A model generated the notes under the pieces. It ran no database searches. It was not told where the DNA came from and saw only the letters and a list, made by a program, of their open reading frames with translations. Positions 10,686-28,587 of a stretch of 64,000 nucleotides of DNA are shown piece after piece. The stretch's first letter is position 1. Each line of letters begins with the position of its first letter. Both the position numbers and the translations under genes were made by a program. Source of the stretch: Nymphaea colorata (taxonomy: Eukaryota > Streptophyta > Magnoliopsida > Nymphaeales > Nymphaeaceae); the NCBI RefSeq assembly GCF_008831285.2, contig NC_045142.1:25619876-25683875 (forward strand), given 5' to 3'.

Positions 10686-13572
10686 TAGTTTATCCTAAAT
10701 GAAACAATTGATGTGGTTTCATTGCAGATTTTGTGAAGGGTTCTACAGTCCCTTGTTTGGGTTCTACCAGTGTATATACATACATATTATGGGGTGTGGG
10801 CTTTGCTTCTTGTTTTGAGTGTGTAAAGTATATGGAGCGTGGTGTCCTGAGTGGGAACGCTTAGGAAAGTGAAGCAGTTCAAATAGGTGAGCTTGATGAG
10901 TCTTTGTAGGTCGTTTGATGCAAGTGTTGTTTTCTTCTGTAAGCAATATTTTTGAGAACAGTAGTAGCCTATTCTCTAAGTAGTAATGCAATGTTATGTT
11001 TGCTTGGTTAGGTTTCCTTTGTGAGCATGTTGCTTGCTGATTGCTTACTAAAGCTTCATTCGACTTGATTAATGATGCGATATTCAAATCTAACTCTTTC
11101 TTTAGTTAAATTATCTGTTAATATTGATTAAGTGGATCTCTGTTAAATTACTTACAAGAAATTGTTCAAGGTGCTCAAACTCTGTCGAGCTTTCATCATA
11201 TGTATTAGATTCCAAAGATTTTATCGTAATCAAAGCATCATTTGAATTTGGTTGTCTGTATATAAATTTTTAATGTTAACTCCATCAAGTTTTCTCCAGA
11301 ACCTCTCTCTCTCTCTCTCTCTCTCTCTCATGTAGATGGGTGAATCTTTCTTCTGGCTATTGCATTTGATGGATGTAAAACTTTCTCATAGCCCATTTTG
11401 TTTCCCCGCAGACCAAATTGAATGAAAAAATTTTCATTGATTTCACATGTGAGTGACTCCAACTTGTCTAAATCAAGAACTTAAAAGTTGAATCATTTTG
11501 TGGGTCTTTTTCAGATTGAAACTTTGAGATTTTGGAATCAGCAATGGGCTACAAACTTGACCTAGTTGAGCCCACTAGCTGGCTAGCTAGCCCCTCTCCT
11601 TTACTACATTCTGAACAACATGTGGCACGTCAACATCTTCTTGAATGTGAATTGATTTAAGGGGAATCCTGAACCATGAGATTATCAATCTCAACCTTTT
11701 TGAGAGACGAGAAGAATGTGGCCGACTTTTAAAGATATCAAAACATTTAAAGAAAATGATCTGCCAAAATTATTTTTGGAAAAAGGACTCCGTCTTCTGA
11801 GGGATTAAGGGTACCCAAGGCATCTCAAACATGATATCCCCCAAAGGAATTCACATCCAATTACTAATCAGGATTTGGATTCGAATCTGCAGTTTCATCA
11901 CCGTAGGGCCTGAGAAAATTTGCATTCGGAACTTATACAACAGAAGCTTCTCCTTATCAATCTATTATTTTGTTAAATTTCCTAGAGATAGACTCACATG
12001 ATCTCTCTCTCTCTCTCTTTCCCTACATATATGTGTGTGTTTATGCATAAGTGCGTATGTGTGTGTGTGTGGAGAGAAGCAAAGATAGATGAGAGGAGAC
12101 CGAGTCGTGTGTACACTGTGAACGCACGAGTATATATCAAAGGAAAAAAGAAGGTTGCAGCATTTTGAAATTTTTTACAAAGTAATGTTTATTATAGACT
12201 TTTTCGCTTTTTCATAACCCATTTTTATGCTCCTAAAATGTTTTTCTTTTCCTTTAGTCAAGGGTATTTTGGTCATTTCACATCATAGGCCTGCACAATG
12301 GCACCTTAATTCCAAGATCAACACTACTCAATACTTTCAAGATGGTACCCTCCAAGACATGGCTACTAAATGCCACCTAACCCCACATTTGGTGTGTGGG
12401 GTAGAGAGAGAGAAAGGCTGGAGGAATTATTACAGCAGCTGCAGAGTGTGCTATAAGATCATCGCCAGTGGCGGAGCCACATGGTGGCTAGTGTGGACAG
12501 TTGTTCACACCAGCTTCACAAAATTAGTTTAATATATATGTTAATATTTTGATATATTTGATTGTTATGTATTTGATTGTTATACATATAAGTGCCCTAA
12601 ACAAATTAAATGCCACAAAAAAAAAATTGCGACTCAGCTAGTGATCAACGCCAACATTAGTGATCACCGCCAACATTATTAACTAGCACATTCCTTATAA
12701 TGATGCTGGCTTGACAATTCTCTCCCTTCCCCTCTTTGCCAACTTGCACATTCCTTATGATGCTGATTTGATATTGATCTCGCCCTCTCTCATTTACAAC
12801 AGAAAGAAACAAAGAACTGCAACAGACATCGACTTGTATACGAATTCCACTGAAATATCCAGCATTATAACACAGGTGTATAATATCCTGATGTTGTTGG
12901 AAGACTCTTGAAAGAGAATAATAAAATACTAAAAAGGACAATATTATACTTTCAAGAAAAAGGTCACACCGTTTCCCAGATAAAAATCACCTTTTCTATT
13001 TCTCTTATGCTATTTGTATTTTTACTGTTTCTTCATGTATTTTATTTATAATGTACGTGGACGGTAAGCAGTGTCTACCATTTTCATTTTTTGTATATTC
13101 AAGATGTTATACGATCTTCCCTTGCCAATTTCTCAAGGATAAGACTTGTATCTCTTCCTTTCTCTCGGTATATGCATATTTATTTTATATATGTATGTGT
13201 ACTTGTTTCCCAGCTCAGAATCATGCATTCTAAAGTCTGAAATCACATTTATCAAATTGAGAGTCAGATGGGATGCTCATTAAGCATTTAAATTATTTAA
13301 TTCAGTAGTTCACAGTTAAACTCCGTATAATAGTATTTGGTAGTTGATACCAAGTTGGAATCCCACTGAACTGGATCCAATATTAAATTCAGCTCTCTCT
13401 CTCTCTCTCTCTCTCTACAGCTAAATTGAAGCTGACATTCTTTCCTCACCATAATGACTTCCACTTCACCATTGAAGGTGATCATCCAATCATACTATGC
13501 TCCTTTCTTTTTCTTTTTCTTTTAACCAAAAAACACGATCATAGATTTTTTGCTGAGTATATCGCAGCTGCC

Positions 13573-13904
13573 AACTAAAAAGGTTGTAAAAGGTGATCCA
13601 GATTCAGGTTGGATCCAGCTTTTACTGAATTCGACTAATTAGATTCCATGTACTCGAACTACAACCTTGTTATATATAAAACCGGATGATAAGCATAAGT
13701 TCCAAGATTTTTATATGGAACTGGTTCGGGACTTTGTCGGATCCCAGTTGGACTTCGAACTCAACCTGGCCCGAATAAACTACATATGGATCTAAATTTG
13801 ATGAGTGATCGGATCCAAATTTCTTTATCAAGTGGCCCGACGGATAAATGGATTTAAAATTAGATCAGCAACCCCATATATCCGATCAATTTACATCCCT
13901 AGAT
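13573..13904. mobile_element. Putative non-autonomous DNA transposon remnant
   Basis: Repeated GGATCC, GGATCCAA and CCGGATGA-like motifs end at ATTTACATCCCTA. The complement, TAGGGATGTAAAT, is a common terminus of short plant DNA transposons. The left end is not resolved. Confidence 0.3.
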
Positions 13905-14168
13905 TCATGTTTGTGACGCCAAAATTCAAGTTGTCCCTTCATGTAAATTTTCTCAAGTTAAAACACAAGAACAATGTCAATAATGTCTTATTGCCTTCGG
14001 GCCAAGAGACAAACCATTAAAGTTAATTCTCAGCTAACTCAAATTCAATTTCAATAAACGCCTAAATTTTTGTTTCTACTTTTTTGTGTTTTATAGAAGG
14101 GCAGCTTTAGTCATGAATCCAAAAGAAGAAAACTGAATGTCTGATTTTGCAGTGATAGATATATAGGC

Positions 14169-14170
<2 letters not shown>

Positions 14171-14215
<45 letters not shown>
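14171..14215. repeat. (TA)n microsatellite
   Basis: About 44 bp of TA dinucleotides, read directly. Confidence 0.95.
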
Positions 14216-14217
<2 letters not shown>

Positions 14218-14877
14218 GTGAAGAGGATAAATGTAAAATATTCATATTATGCCATAAATAGTTGAATGTGATTTCTGTTTTCTTTGTTGGTGGGCAGGAA
14301 TTTTTACTTTTGGGATGCAAGGTATAAAAAAAAAATAATTATGTCCTTAAAATAAGCGGGAGACTTTTATTTTAATCGTTTTAAAAAAAACAGATTCTTA
14401 TTTTAGGAAATTCAAAAAGAGAAAATGTAACATTATTTTAGGATTATGGAGAATGGTACTCTCCCCTTAAAAAATACATATGACAGGGAATAAAATAATT
14501 TGGAAATGAGAGATTTCTTGTGGGGGTGTGGGGATGATTTATAACCAACGCTGAGTCCTTAAATTGAAAAACCCCCCACGCAACTCCTCCCTTTCTTTCT
14601 TGTTTGCTCACCAAAGCCCCTGTAAATGACGATCAGCACATTATTCTCTGAATCGGAATGGGCAGGTTTCACTTCATACTAAACCTCATCTAAGGTCCAT
14701 GTTTCGGGTCAGTTAAAGAAAATATATACAACTGCTAACAAGGTCTGGATCTTGCATACGGTTTTTATGTCCAAAACCCAACAAGGATTAGAGTCGAACC
14801 CACTTTGGGTTTCAACAAGACATCAGATCCGAGTTTGAACCGAAACATAAAGCCCGATAAGTGGTTGTATTGGATCC

Positions 14878-14881
<4 letters not shown>

Positions 14882-14945
<64 letters not shown>
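14882..14945. repeat. Compound (TA)n(GA)n microsatellite
   Basis: About 43 bp of TA followed by about 20 bp of GA, roughly 470 bp upstream of the NPH3-gene start codon. Confidence 0.95.
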
Positions 14946-15287
14946 GGGGATCTGGTGTTTGTAGCGGAAATCCAGGAAGTTTGGCCAGAAATCCTGAAAA
15001 GTGAAGGTGTGATCCTTCACGACTTTTTTCCCCATCATAGCGTGCAACGACATAGAAATGAGGGAGGCGGGGACCTTGTTGCGGAGAAGAATAATAGCAC
15101 ATACTAAATTCAGGAAAGGGATTGAAGATGCATTTGCCACCTCGCTCTCTTTCTCTCTCTAAAAAGTGGGCAGCATATAAACTAAAAAGAAAGAAAGAAA
15201 CAGCTACCAGTTCAAAAGCAGAAGCCATAAAGCCTGAATTCCCTTTGCACAGGCTATATCTCTGCCGGATTTTCTGATCAAGTTGAC

Positions 15288-15290
<3 letters not shown>

Positions 15291-15334
<44 letters not shown>
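15291..15334. repeat. (CT)n tract upstream of NPH3 gene
   Basis: About 44 bp of TC dinucleotides ending 79 bp before the start codon at 15413. Such pyrimidine tracts are common in plant 5' UTRs and core promoters. A regulatory role is inference. Confidence 0.9.
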
Positions 15335-15337
<3 letters not shown>

Positions 15338-15412
15338 GAAAGTAGGCTGGCTGTTTTTTGTATTAAGATTTGAAGCTTTTGAAGGAAGAAGAAGAAGGAG
15401 CAAGGGGAAGAC

Positions 15413-20409
<4,997 letters not shown>

Positions 20410-21525
20410 AAACAAGTAGCAGAAGAACAGGTAACAAGTGAAAATTGTGATACGAGGTGATAAAGTATGTTTTCTATATAGCTGTTTTATTTTGTTCTCT
20501 TCACTTCTGGACATAATTGTATTCAGCGAGCAAATGAATATCACTCTATTTGAATAAGAAACAGCAGCATTGACATCACATGGTACAAAAAATTCATTTT
20601 AATGAAAACAATCTGAGGCAGCAAATTTAAAATGCAAGAGACCCAGTAATGAGGCTAAATCCATATCTTTCAAGGAATTCTTTTAGTTTTGATTCTTGAC
20701 ATGCACTTGCTTGTTTGCATTCCAGGTTTTTGACGGCAAAATTTTTCTCAGATATTTTTTCCAGCAAAGTTGTTTTTCTCAGAGAATCCCGTGAAAATTT
20801 TGGCAAAGTTTAAAATGAAAAAAGTCAAAAATTAGGTAAAAATAAAATAAATCAGAAACTAATAATAAAACATAAATAAACTTAGATGAATGTGATAAAA
20901 ATAATGTTTTAGTTATGAAAAATCATTTAGTTTAAGTTCAAATTTGAATACACAATGATATTCACGTTAAAAAAGTGAAAAATATAAAAATCGGGAAAAA
21001 CAAGAAAAAACATGAAAATATATTGTCTCGTTTTTTCAAAATATCATCATTTTTTTTCTCGTTAATATCGTGATATTTTTGAAATATCGCAATATCTGTG
21101 GCACTACCTGTTTGTACTGAAAGAGCTAACCACCTCCAATATTTCTGATATAATAGAATCACAGGAGAAAAAGACAATCAAGAATTAATGAGCAAGAAAG
21201 AGCCTAACTTCCAAACAAGAAGTTCATGAATGGTCTGTTGCAAACAAAGTATGGCTTCAGCAATTTAGGAAAGGACGTGCTTAGACTCACGTTCTATTTC
21301 AAAAAGGTAGGCAACATAATATTGTTTCTTGCTAGTCAGCGTCCATAACAAAAATGAAAGAAATAGAATTCAACTACGTTGACAAGAGAATGATGTTTAT
21401 TTTCCTGATTGTTCCCATATTTCAGATATGTAAGAGACCAGATGAGTATGTCACATAGGTACGGGTGCGGGTACGGACCATTTTCAAAAAAATTGGGTAC
21501 GAGGGTACGGCCGTACACACACGCT

Positions 21526-21576
<51 letters not shown>

Positions 21577-23778
21577 CAAAAAATTTCAAAATGAATAACA
21601 TATTCACAAAACGCAGTATGGAAGTAATTAAGATACAAATATATCAGCTTTCTTGATTCTCCATCGCATCATCAAGGTTAGAAGGAGCAACAGGTCACGC
21701 TTTTAAGATATATTGACATCTCTGTGGTTATGGCTCACACTATTATCGAAGAGCCAAGTTATAGAGAAGGAATGGATTTTTGAAACATTGTATGAAAGAT
21801 TTTAAATGAAAAGTTGTGAGGAACTATGTACAACAAAGGTTTAGAGTGAAAAAGGAAACAAGAAAAGAGGGGGATTTTTAATTTTTAACTAAAAAACTGT
21901 ACAACTTTGGACTTGGTCAAAGTTGACCGAGTCTGAAAATGAACAAAAAATGATCCTGGGTACGTTGACCGTACCCGGTACTGCGTTGACCGCACCAGGG
22001 CAGTACCCAGGGCCGTACCCGTACCATACAGGTACTCCTCCTTAAGAGGAGTACCCGTGTGACATAGTGAGATGACACAACACTGAGATGTTCAACTTGA
22101 GGAAAGATAGCGGTTGTATGACATTGTACACCATGTCTACAGTAATAATGAAAAAAAAAAAGCCACATATTACATAGTTTATTACAAAAATGTAATGACC
22201 AAAATCAGAAACAACGAATTGGAAAACCTTGGTTAAGCTAATGAGAACCTAGGAAGGAACTTTCAAAATCTTTAGCTGATTTTTGCCGCCTCAACTGAAT
22301 TAATCTTTAAAGTCTCTGTGCTTAGGATCACACTTGTTACTGAAATTTTGAAACATATACATTGATCAAATAAACTCCAAGTTAAGTTCTGCCTAACTTT
22401 GAAGTCTGCAGTTTTCCTTTCTGAACCCCAAACTCACTGAGGACTATTCACATTTCAAACTTCCTTCATCAGATAGACAACAAGTTACAGATTTCTACCT
22501 TCCCATTTACTGGTTCAGCTTTGTCAACCACACCAACTATTTCTTGGAAAGAGACAGCTTTTGTGTTGCCATGTTTGCTCAAGCCAGAAGCAGCAGATTT
22601 CCACTCTTCCTAACACATAAGGTCATCTGAAGACAAAAAGAGAGAATAAGGAAGGGCATAGGAGTACAACAGTCAGATAAATGAAGCCAGTATCAGTCCA
22701 TTTTCCAACGAACAAATGCAAAAAACCATCTAATTTAAGGAGAGCTAAATCACTGTATACTATCATAAACTATCAGAGCAAGACAAATACCCAAGGCCCT
22801 ATCCTAATATCACAATGGTGTAAGCAGCTTTTATAGTGATCACTGCATGACCATTTCGTTTACTGATATACTGTCAGCTTATTTTAATGCCCTGTTGTGG
22901 ACGCACACCTCTTAAGCTGTTAACCTTTCAAGAATAGCCCAAAGGGGATCCATGCAATGGAAGGGGCTTTGCCCATCAGAAAAATAGCCAGATTTTAAAT
23001 CACATGGGCGCCACCTTTTGTGCAAGCTTAAGCAGGTATATGGCCTGGAGTGGGGGTGCTAACCACAAGGTTTTATGCCACCAGGGTTGCGACTAATTCT
23101 CACATCATCCTAAGTGTGGTTTCCTCATGAGTTGGGGGAAAAAGATTGGACCATTTGCTAATGCACATGAAGCATAAGAGAACAGCACTACAAGCGAGAA
23201 AATCTTATAATTTCAAATAATCAATCATACTTCTGAATGAACTGGAGAAAAGGTTGAGTTTTTTCATTTTCTTTAGTTGCTAATACAAATTACATGTGAT
23301 TCAAAGTTTGGCATAAGTTGATAGGGCCAAACAGAACCACATAAACTATAAAGGGATAAAATAATGCTTCAAGGAGAATAAGTGTGAAAATGGTACAATC
23401 AGCACGCAAACTACAAATTGAAATACTTCAAGCAGCAGATCTCAAATACCAAGCACATGGAAAAAAATAATGTCACAACACTGAATTAACTGAAAACATG
23501 GAAATTCCTCTTGTCCCATAAGAATTTACTAAAATTTATTTTCTTAAACGTAAAAAGAAAGCCTGAAGCCAGAAAAGAAGGTACATGACAGGTATCCTAT
23601 GTTGCTCTTACATGCTTAGAAGTTAGAATAGATAATGCCAGGTTATTTGTTTTTCCTTCAATAGACTCCAATTCTTCGAGATATTTGCGGATGTTGATGG
23701 CTTGGCTTCTCAACCATATGCATCCTACTCTTCCTCTGGAAATAAGTCCAAACATAACTTACTCAGAATTCAAAAATT
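20410..23778. other. Intergenic between convergent genes
   Basis: 3.4 kb including both 3' UTRs. An A/T-rich block (20770-21110) ends in ATATCG-type repeats. A GGTACGGGT-rich foldback element lies at 21446-22067. The stretch 22400-23770 gave no recognisable gene. Confidence 0.6.
21446..22067. mobile_element. Putative foldback element with GGTACGGG ends
   Basis: The left end TATGTCACATAGGTAC is matched by the complement of the right end, TATGTCACACGGGTAC. Both ends are rich in GGTACGGGTACGG-like motifs. The interior has a (TA)n tract at 21531-21570 and no coding sequence. A target duplication was not found. Confidence 0.5.
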
Positions 23779-26700
23779 TCACCTCTCATTTCTTCGCCTG
23801 TTATTCGTTTTGCCAGTAAAACCAACTTCCTGGCTAAAACTATTATCAAACTCTCTAAATCTTCCTTTTTTTTCATATGTGAAACGTTCCCTGTGTCGAG
23901 GATGATCAAAATTGCATAGAGCACCATCTCTGTCATTCATCCTTCTGCCAAAAGTACCATCCCAGGATTTATTTGATCTTCCTCCATAATCACCACCACG
24001 ACCTTGTCTCACAAACTTTCTCTCTCTATCCCCTCTATCAAGGTAACGGGATCTCCTAAAACTGTCATTATGATCTCTCTTGCCAAAAGAGTTGCTTAAA
24101 CCACCTCTTCTCTCTCTTGTTCCAGAATGTGGATTGTCAATGTATTTATGGCCATTGAGGTTTGAGGAAAATCTCCTGTCTGTACCATGGTCAAACCTAT
24201 TTCTTTTGCTACCTCGTTGGGATCTCACAGCACCTTGATCATCAGAATCTGATCCAAAGGACAACTCATCATCGGTATCAGAGAAACTTCTTCCTTTCCT
24301 CAAGTTTTTCCTGCCCAAACTCGAAGCAGCCACTTTCCTTTGCTTATGCCGCACGGCATGCCCAACCTCATCATCAGTATCTGAATCAAACACAAGTTCA
24401 TTTTCTGAATGAGAAGATGTCTGCCTAAATGAACCGCGATGGCTTCTTCCACCTGCTCCTTTTCTGGAATGTGTGCTGGCACCAGAATTCCAGTCAGAAT
24501 CATCGGAAAATTCATCATCAGAGTTGGGCTCTTCCACATACTGAGAGCTGTTATAAGTTGATTTTCTCATCCAATGAGATGCCCTTTCGAGAGAACCAGA
24601 ATGAGTACCCTGGTTGCCTCCAGACAAACTATCTGCTTCGCTAAAATCATCAGAATCAGAAGAAGCCACCACCTGAGAAATGCCTGATGAGGAAACCTCT
24701 GACTTGGAGTCGCCAGTTGAAATATCTAATTCGTAACTGTCAATGTCATCTTCTTCTTCATCAAAATCATCAAACCCAGTTCGAGCACCAAATGAAGAGA
24801 TTTCTCTTCCAACACCTTCTTTAGACTTGCCTCTTTGGTAACTTCTTTGCATTTGGGTGGCTTCAAAGGGTTCATCTTCAAACCTAGAAATAGGTTCTGA
24901 AGAGGCACGGCCACTAAAAGAAGATTCTTCATCTATTCTTGGGGAGTCAGCATATTCAAATGCTGCAACATCAGCCCCATCAGACTCATTGTCATCAAAA
25001 TCAAAGTTCCAAGCATTAGTAACATTTTGAATATTGGCCACTCTCTCCAGTCTTGTTCTTGGACTTGTCGGTGGCCTCTGTTGCAACTGATTCTCAAGAA
25101 ATTCATCAGGTGGGCGTTTGTGGTCACAATGAAAGCATGCCATGTTTCGCCGGTAATTCAAGAAATTGCACCTGGCAAGAATATGTCAAGCAAACCTACT
25201 TAGCTGTGAACAAACACATGAACAGTGCATGAAAATCTTTTTCCAGTATCCACATAGCAACATTTCTATTGCATCTCTGGCAAAAACAAATAGTCACAAA
25301 TTAATAAGATACTAGATACTAAAAAATTTGAGTGCAGTCCAAAACACATACTGCGGACATTCCCATTCCCCAGGCAGTAACTGCCTCTTTGGCCGCCTCG
25401 CATCGCACTGCAAACACTCAGTGTTTTTAGCAAAGTTCATAAAATCACACCTGAAATCAATAACGAAGAAGATGTCAGTGTCTAATAAAACGTGTATGAA
25501 CCTCTTAACTCTTGAGAAGCAACCAGTAGAGGATTACTACCAAACTAGGTGGGTGGAATATATTGTCCAGCATCCAGCTTGATAATTTTATTTACCAAAT
25601 AGGCAAATACCATAACAAAATGACAAAAACTGAACAAAAGTGTAGAAAAATAAATAAATAAATGCAGACATACTTTGGACAAAGCCAGTCTCCCTTCTTC
25701 ATTTCAATGTCATCACGACCAACCCGCTTCTTTGGCGGTGGAGGTGGTTGCTTGACTTTTGGTGGAGTTTTCTTGATCACTGGTGGCGGAAGGTTTGGAT
25801 CTATAGGAATGGCACTTAGTTTTACAATCTCATGCAGCAACTTACGGATGACTGTCTTCACTGGTTTCATTTTTATAATTAGCTTGTTCTCAACTGATCC
25901 ATTAATGGGATCAAATCCGTAAGTCAACAAAACGCGCATAACGTCAAGTGTCCTGGCCTCATCCTCCTTGCGTGTCAACAAATAAGCCCTCGCACAAGAA
26001 CTTCTTAAACTGCATGAACTACAGACCTGAGGACAGAATAGCATCATGGACTCAGACACAACAACTTCCTGAATTGGGAAACATGAGAGACCAACCATGA
26101 AATACATTGCAACGAACTCTTCTTATACACATAAAAATGGATTTTTAGGTTGTGAAGATATCAAGAGTAGGTAATATGTGAAAAAAAAATGACGGTAAAG
26201 TACAAGGCTATCTATTGGGTAACAAACTTATGATAAGTAATGAACAGGAAACGAGGTCACCATCTATACGTAAACACGTATATCTGCATAAGTACATACG
26301 TATTTTTAGATATGGGACATTTTGGTACAATCTTCTGTACATGCAATCTAGTTGGATTTTTTTTTCATCCCTTAAAAAATTTAAACTTATACATCTGAAC
26401 TACAACTTTAGTGAGATCAGCTTTTGAATAACCAATGCATGTTTAAATGTTACTTTCATGATTTGAAAAACAATGCATGTTTAAATGTTACTTTCATGAT
26501 CCAATAAACAATGCATGAAAATGCCCAAAATTTTGTAGGACCAAAAAGCACAACTTTTTTTTTTTCAAAAGAAAGACAAATAAAGACTTCACGAAAGGTT
26601 TTCATCATACTGGACACATTTACGCCATTGGATCAGGTAAAAACAACTTCTATTATGAAATCCAAATAAAATTTTACATAAACATAATTGTGAAAATGTG

Positions 26701-28587
26701 TGGTGTGTGTGTGTGTGTCTGTGTGCGTGTGTGTGCGCGCGTGTAACGCAAACTCATGGTTCAAGTGCATCAATACTATGATAATTTCAAATTCAAATGT
26801 GAACAAAATGGGAGTGACAAACAAAAGGCAGAGATTGAAATGGAAAAAAAAGCCTATAGATAACAGCTTCATTGTTGCAACAAAAATCAAAAGTTTTGGT
26901 CTGCTTACATCTCCTTCGTCAAGATGGACATACTTTCTTAGTAACTTTGCAGAAAATACCACCTTGTTATCCACGGAAGGACAACCATGACCAACAAGAA
27001 TCTGAATATCCTTCCTCGATAACGACCTAATAATGAAGATTAGGTCAATACCATAGAACCAGGCAATAATCAAGGATTCAAGCATCATATACAAGTGACA
27101 AAACTAAGTTACTCCAACACATTCGTGGGTAAGTTATATATAAATATCAAGCTCTAAAAAGGAAAGTGCAACTATGTGCCGGGGACAACCAAAATAAGAA
27201 ATTGTTAGGCTGGTGTCTAACTAGATGTCTTCATTGATCCAGTCGTAAAATTCCATGCATTCAATATATAAATGACTCACAGAGGTTGCATCCTCACAGG
27301 AACATAGGCTTAAATATAACTTCTCTATATAGGATAACTGAGTCAGCATCAGGTCTTTTTCAGAACCTATGAACAAAAAAAATGTGTTGATCCAGCTGTC
27401 CCGATTATCAATATGACGCTTGATCAACGTAACCAGGCGACAATACGTTTGAGGATCAACGAATGTTGTAACCTTATAGGACAAAGTTACAAACTATAAT
27501 TCCGAACAAATAAACAAATAACCAGGAAATCATCACTCCTAGAAGCCCCAGAACGTGGAGTAGAAAACTTAACGAGGACCGATATTTGATCACATGGATC
27601 CCAACGATTTTCATTGAAAGGAATGCAGTATTTATCCCCAAAAACCCCGTCTGCTGTATACCTTCGTTGAATTTAGATATGAAAAATGTCCAAAAACAAA
27701 TAAAGCTTTGTCTGCCAGTCTATTTTCAGGTTTTTGTGGTAAATGCATTCACTTTTAGTGTAAAAGCAATATTATTAATGCCATATAACCTAGAGGAGGA
27801 CTAGAATAACGTCGGGTTATAAGGATCAGGAGCCAATTTCTAACCTCAAGATGTCGAATCGGTCTCGGCCGAAGTTCAGACAAGCTGTCCGGACGGTCGC
27901 CCAATCCCTTGTGAAGGCGAACCCTTCATCGGTTAAACCCAACGCATTCACAGCAACGTTCTCGAGATTCCGATACCCTGATGGATTAACACCAACGTTC
28001 TCGAGCATCTGGTCCTCGCTCTTCTCCTGATGACCAAAATAGTTATGTTGCAGCAAACGCTCCATCAGCTCAATCCATTCCGGCCAGGGATGGACGACCT
28101 CCATCGCCAACCCTCCGCCCCCAGCCTTCTGCCCCATCTCCTCCTCTCTGATCACCTGCTTCAATCCCACGACGCCACTGGAAATGACCGTCTCAGCCAG
28201 CGAATGAGCAGGAGCCGGAGTCGGATTAGGCGCCTCGACCTCCGCCTTGGCGGCGGCGTCGCCTTTCTTCTTCTCCCTCCACGCCCTGATTTGCCTGAAA
28301 GCCTCGTCTTTACGAGCACGTTCGCGCTCGATCATGTCCATCTGGTCGAAGACGAAACTCAGTCTAGCCGAGAGCCTCGGCACGGGGCCACTGGCTTTTG
28401 CGGCAGGCTCGGACTCTGGGAACGGCTGGGCGGAGGTCGAGAAGGGGGAAGCCCCTCCGACCATGGAAGTAAAACCTACAGGCACTACCCTCCTCCTGGG
28501 AAACCACGGCAGGAAACGGAAAGAAGGTTGGTGCCATCCCCTCGACGAGGACTTCAAGAGGAAGAGCAGGGCCGTGCCGGTGGTCAT
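23779..28587 (-). CDS. VAR3: VAR3/OZ1-like RanBP2 zinc-finger organellar protein
   Basis: Exons (minus) 28587-27845, 27026-26909, 26026-25674, 25450-25352 and 25171-23779; phases close to 901 residues. ATG 28587 (MTTGTALLF) is the first in-frame ATG seen. The basic, Ser-rich N-terminus looks like an organellar transit peptide. Conserved blocks are HPWPEWIELMERLL, FGRDRFDILRSLSRKDIQIL, SAKLLRKYVHL and VCSSCSLRSSC (288-298). Two RanBP2-type fingers have WxCP and Cys 403/406/417/420 and 436/439/450/453. Residues from about 460 on are an acidic and Ser-rich, then Arg/Gly-rich, low-complexity tail. In Arabidopsis VAR3/OZ1 is a chloroplast protein needed for normal leaf plastids and for RNA editing or splicing. 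This product is longer than Arabidopsis VAR3. A paralogue in the same family cannot be excluded. Confidence 0.87.
26433..26516 (+). repeat. 39-bp tandem repeat in VAR3-like intron 2
   Basis: AATGCATGTTTAAATGTTAC and TTTCATGAT repeat twice, followed by a third partial AATGCATG. Confidence 0.85.

Larger units (their letters stand above)
10686..15412. other. Intergenic, repeat-rich
   Basis: 4.7 kb with no recognised gene. It holds (CT)n near 11302-11329, short (CT)n and (TG)n tracts near 12003-12072, and a transposon-end-like segment (CAGTGGCGGAGCCA near 12469, common at ends of plant hAT-type elements). It also holds a GGATCC-rich repeat at 13573-13904 and (TA)n and (GA)n tracts. ORFs here are short or low-complexity. 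Confidence 0.55.

Noticed and set aside
22900-23110. Possible SINE or gene remnant between the NPH3 and VAR3-like genes
   Set aside because: No A/B box pair, poly(A) tail or coding homology could be supported.
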